This document shows, one piece after another, positions 63,568-64,000 of a stretch of DNA of 64,000 nt. Position numbers and translations under genes: made by a program. Positions within the stretch are counted from its first letter, which is position 1; every line of letters begins with the position of its first letter. This DNA comes from Pseudoalteromonas piratica (GTDB lineage: Bacteria > Pseudomonadota > Gammaproteobacteria > Enterobacterales > Alteromonadaceae), in NCBI RefSeq assembly GCF_000788395.1, contig NZ_CP009889.1:124001-188000 (forward strand). The letters are read 5' to 3'. The notes below the pieces were generated by a model. That model made no database searches. It was not told the origin of the DNA and worked only from the letters and a program-made list of their open reading frames with translations.

Positions 63568-63777
63568 TTATAAAACCACTAGGTTTTCAGCTTGAGGTCC
63601 TTTTTGACCAGTCGTTACAGTGAACTCAACTTTCTGACCTTCAGTAAGGGTACGGAAGCCGTCACCAGTAATAGCACTAAAGTGTACAAATACGTCTGGG
63701 CCTGATGATTGCTCGATAAAGCCAAAACCTTTTGATTCATTGAACCACTTAACAGTGCCGTTTACTTTTTCTGACAT
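63568..63777 (-). CDS. Cold-shock protein (CspA family)
   Basis: A 69-residue single-stranded nucleic acid-binding protein with one cold-shock domain. RNP1 is KGFGFIE and RNP2 is VFVHFSAI; the N-terminus [17 protein letters not shown] is standard. Such proteins melt RNA structure in the cold or under growth stress. A TTGACT/TACCTT promoter about 160 bases upstream implies a leader of about 150 bases, as in cspA of E. coli. Whether this copy is cold-induced cannot be told from sequence alone. Confidence 0.96.
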   Translation of the reverse strand: MSEKVNGTVKWFNESKGFGFIEQSSGPDVFVHFSAITGDGFRTLTEGQKVEFTVTTGQKGPQAENLVVL

Positions 63778-63936
63778 GATATAAATCCAGTATATAAATT
63801 TGGGTGTAACAATTGCTCATAATGAGCGTGAATAGCGTCAAAATAAAGCAAAGTGTTAGTGACTACAGGACGTCGTACAACATATTCGGCGAAATGAAGA
63901 AATAATACTGTAACTCAACTTATTAGCTACTAACTC

Positions 63937-63965
63937 AAGGTAACTGTCATACAAGGCAAAGTCAA
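63937..63965 (-). promoter_or_regulatory. Probable promoter of the cold-shock gene
   Basis: On the minus strand TTGACT and TACCTT are 17 bases apart, a good sigma-70 spacing. Transcription would start near 63930, giving a leader of about 150 bases that contains a small GCTCATTATGAGC hairpin at 63813-63829. Long leaders are usual for cold-shock mRNAs. Confidence 0.5.
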
Positions 63966-64000
63966 TGATAATTTAATGACAAAATTGAGAAGTTTTTACC

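Noticed and set aside
1..64000. CRISPR arrays, tRNA or rRNA genes, prophage or insertion sequences
   Set aside because: No regular spaced repeats, RNA-gene patterns, transposase or phage structural genes were seen on either strand.

Overview
The window looks like a chromosomal segment of a marine gammaproteobacterium of the Alteromonadales type (Pseudoalteromonas, Colwellia or Thalassotalea-like). This is inferred from the AT-rich DNA, FabY-type fatty-acid initiation, a CrbS/CrbR-type acetate-switch pair, many secreted subtilases (one with a GlyGly-CTERM tail), two TonB-dependent receptors and several chemoreceptors. No rRNA, tRNA, CRISPR array, prophage or transposase gene was seen.

Layout. 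1-2.7 kb: divergent glyoxylate-shunt genes, isocitrate lyase (cut by the window edge) and malate synthase G. 2.7-9.4 kb: a YebC-family protein, an outer-membrane barrel, two small paralogous membrane proteins, a lytic transglycosylase, FabY and a divergent GlxA-type AraC regulator. 10-24 kb: a protease region with two kexin-like subtilases, each followed directly by a small secreted protein that I read as an external chaperone, and then a large PA-domain subtilase with its own propeptide. Between the two pairs lie a GGDEF-EAL protein, an unknown protein, a GGCT-like protein, a candidate 36-residue small protein and AnmK. 24-44 kb: an Aer-like receptor, Dcp peptidase, an S66 peptidase/reductase pair, a periplasmic binding protein, an EamA transporter, a TonB receptor, two more chemoreceptors, the CrbS-like symporter-kinase, a DoxX/LysR pair and an EAL-HDOD protein.

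44.3-46.6 kb: a compact run of four single-gene units, all on the minus strand, separated by attC-like inverted-repeat sites and without an integrase. It reads as an integron cassette cluster. One cassette gene carries a frameshift in an A-run. An intergenic region with short tandem and spaced repeats follows.

47-57.7 kb: an epimerase, an EamA/AraC pair, the CrbR/ErdR-like response regulator (likely partner of the kinase 10 kb away), then a TonB receptor divergent from a tightly packed operon: GntP-type permease, an exported MetX-like alpha/beta hydrolase, 3-hydroxybutyrate dehydrogenase and both subunits of 3-oxoacid CoA-transferase. Together these could capture, cleave, import and convert 3-hydroxybutyrate compounds to acetoacetyl-CoA. 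The acetyl-CoA formed later would feed the glyoxylate shunt at the other end of the window. A perfect 12-bp inverted repeat lies in the shared promoter region.

57.7-64 kb: a Gld-like ABC exporter operon (ATPase, permease fused to a GldG-like domain, DUF4340 protein), a small STAS-like protein and a cold-shock protein with a long leader. The most notable items are the two protease/chaperone pairs, the integrase-less cassette cluster and the 3-hydroxybutyrate locus with its exported hydrolase.
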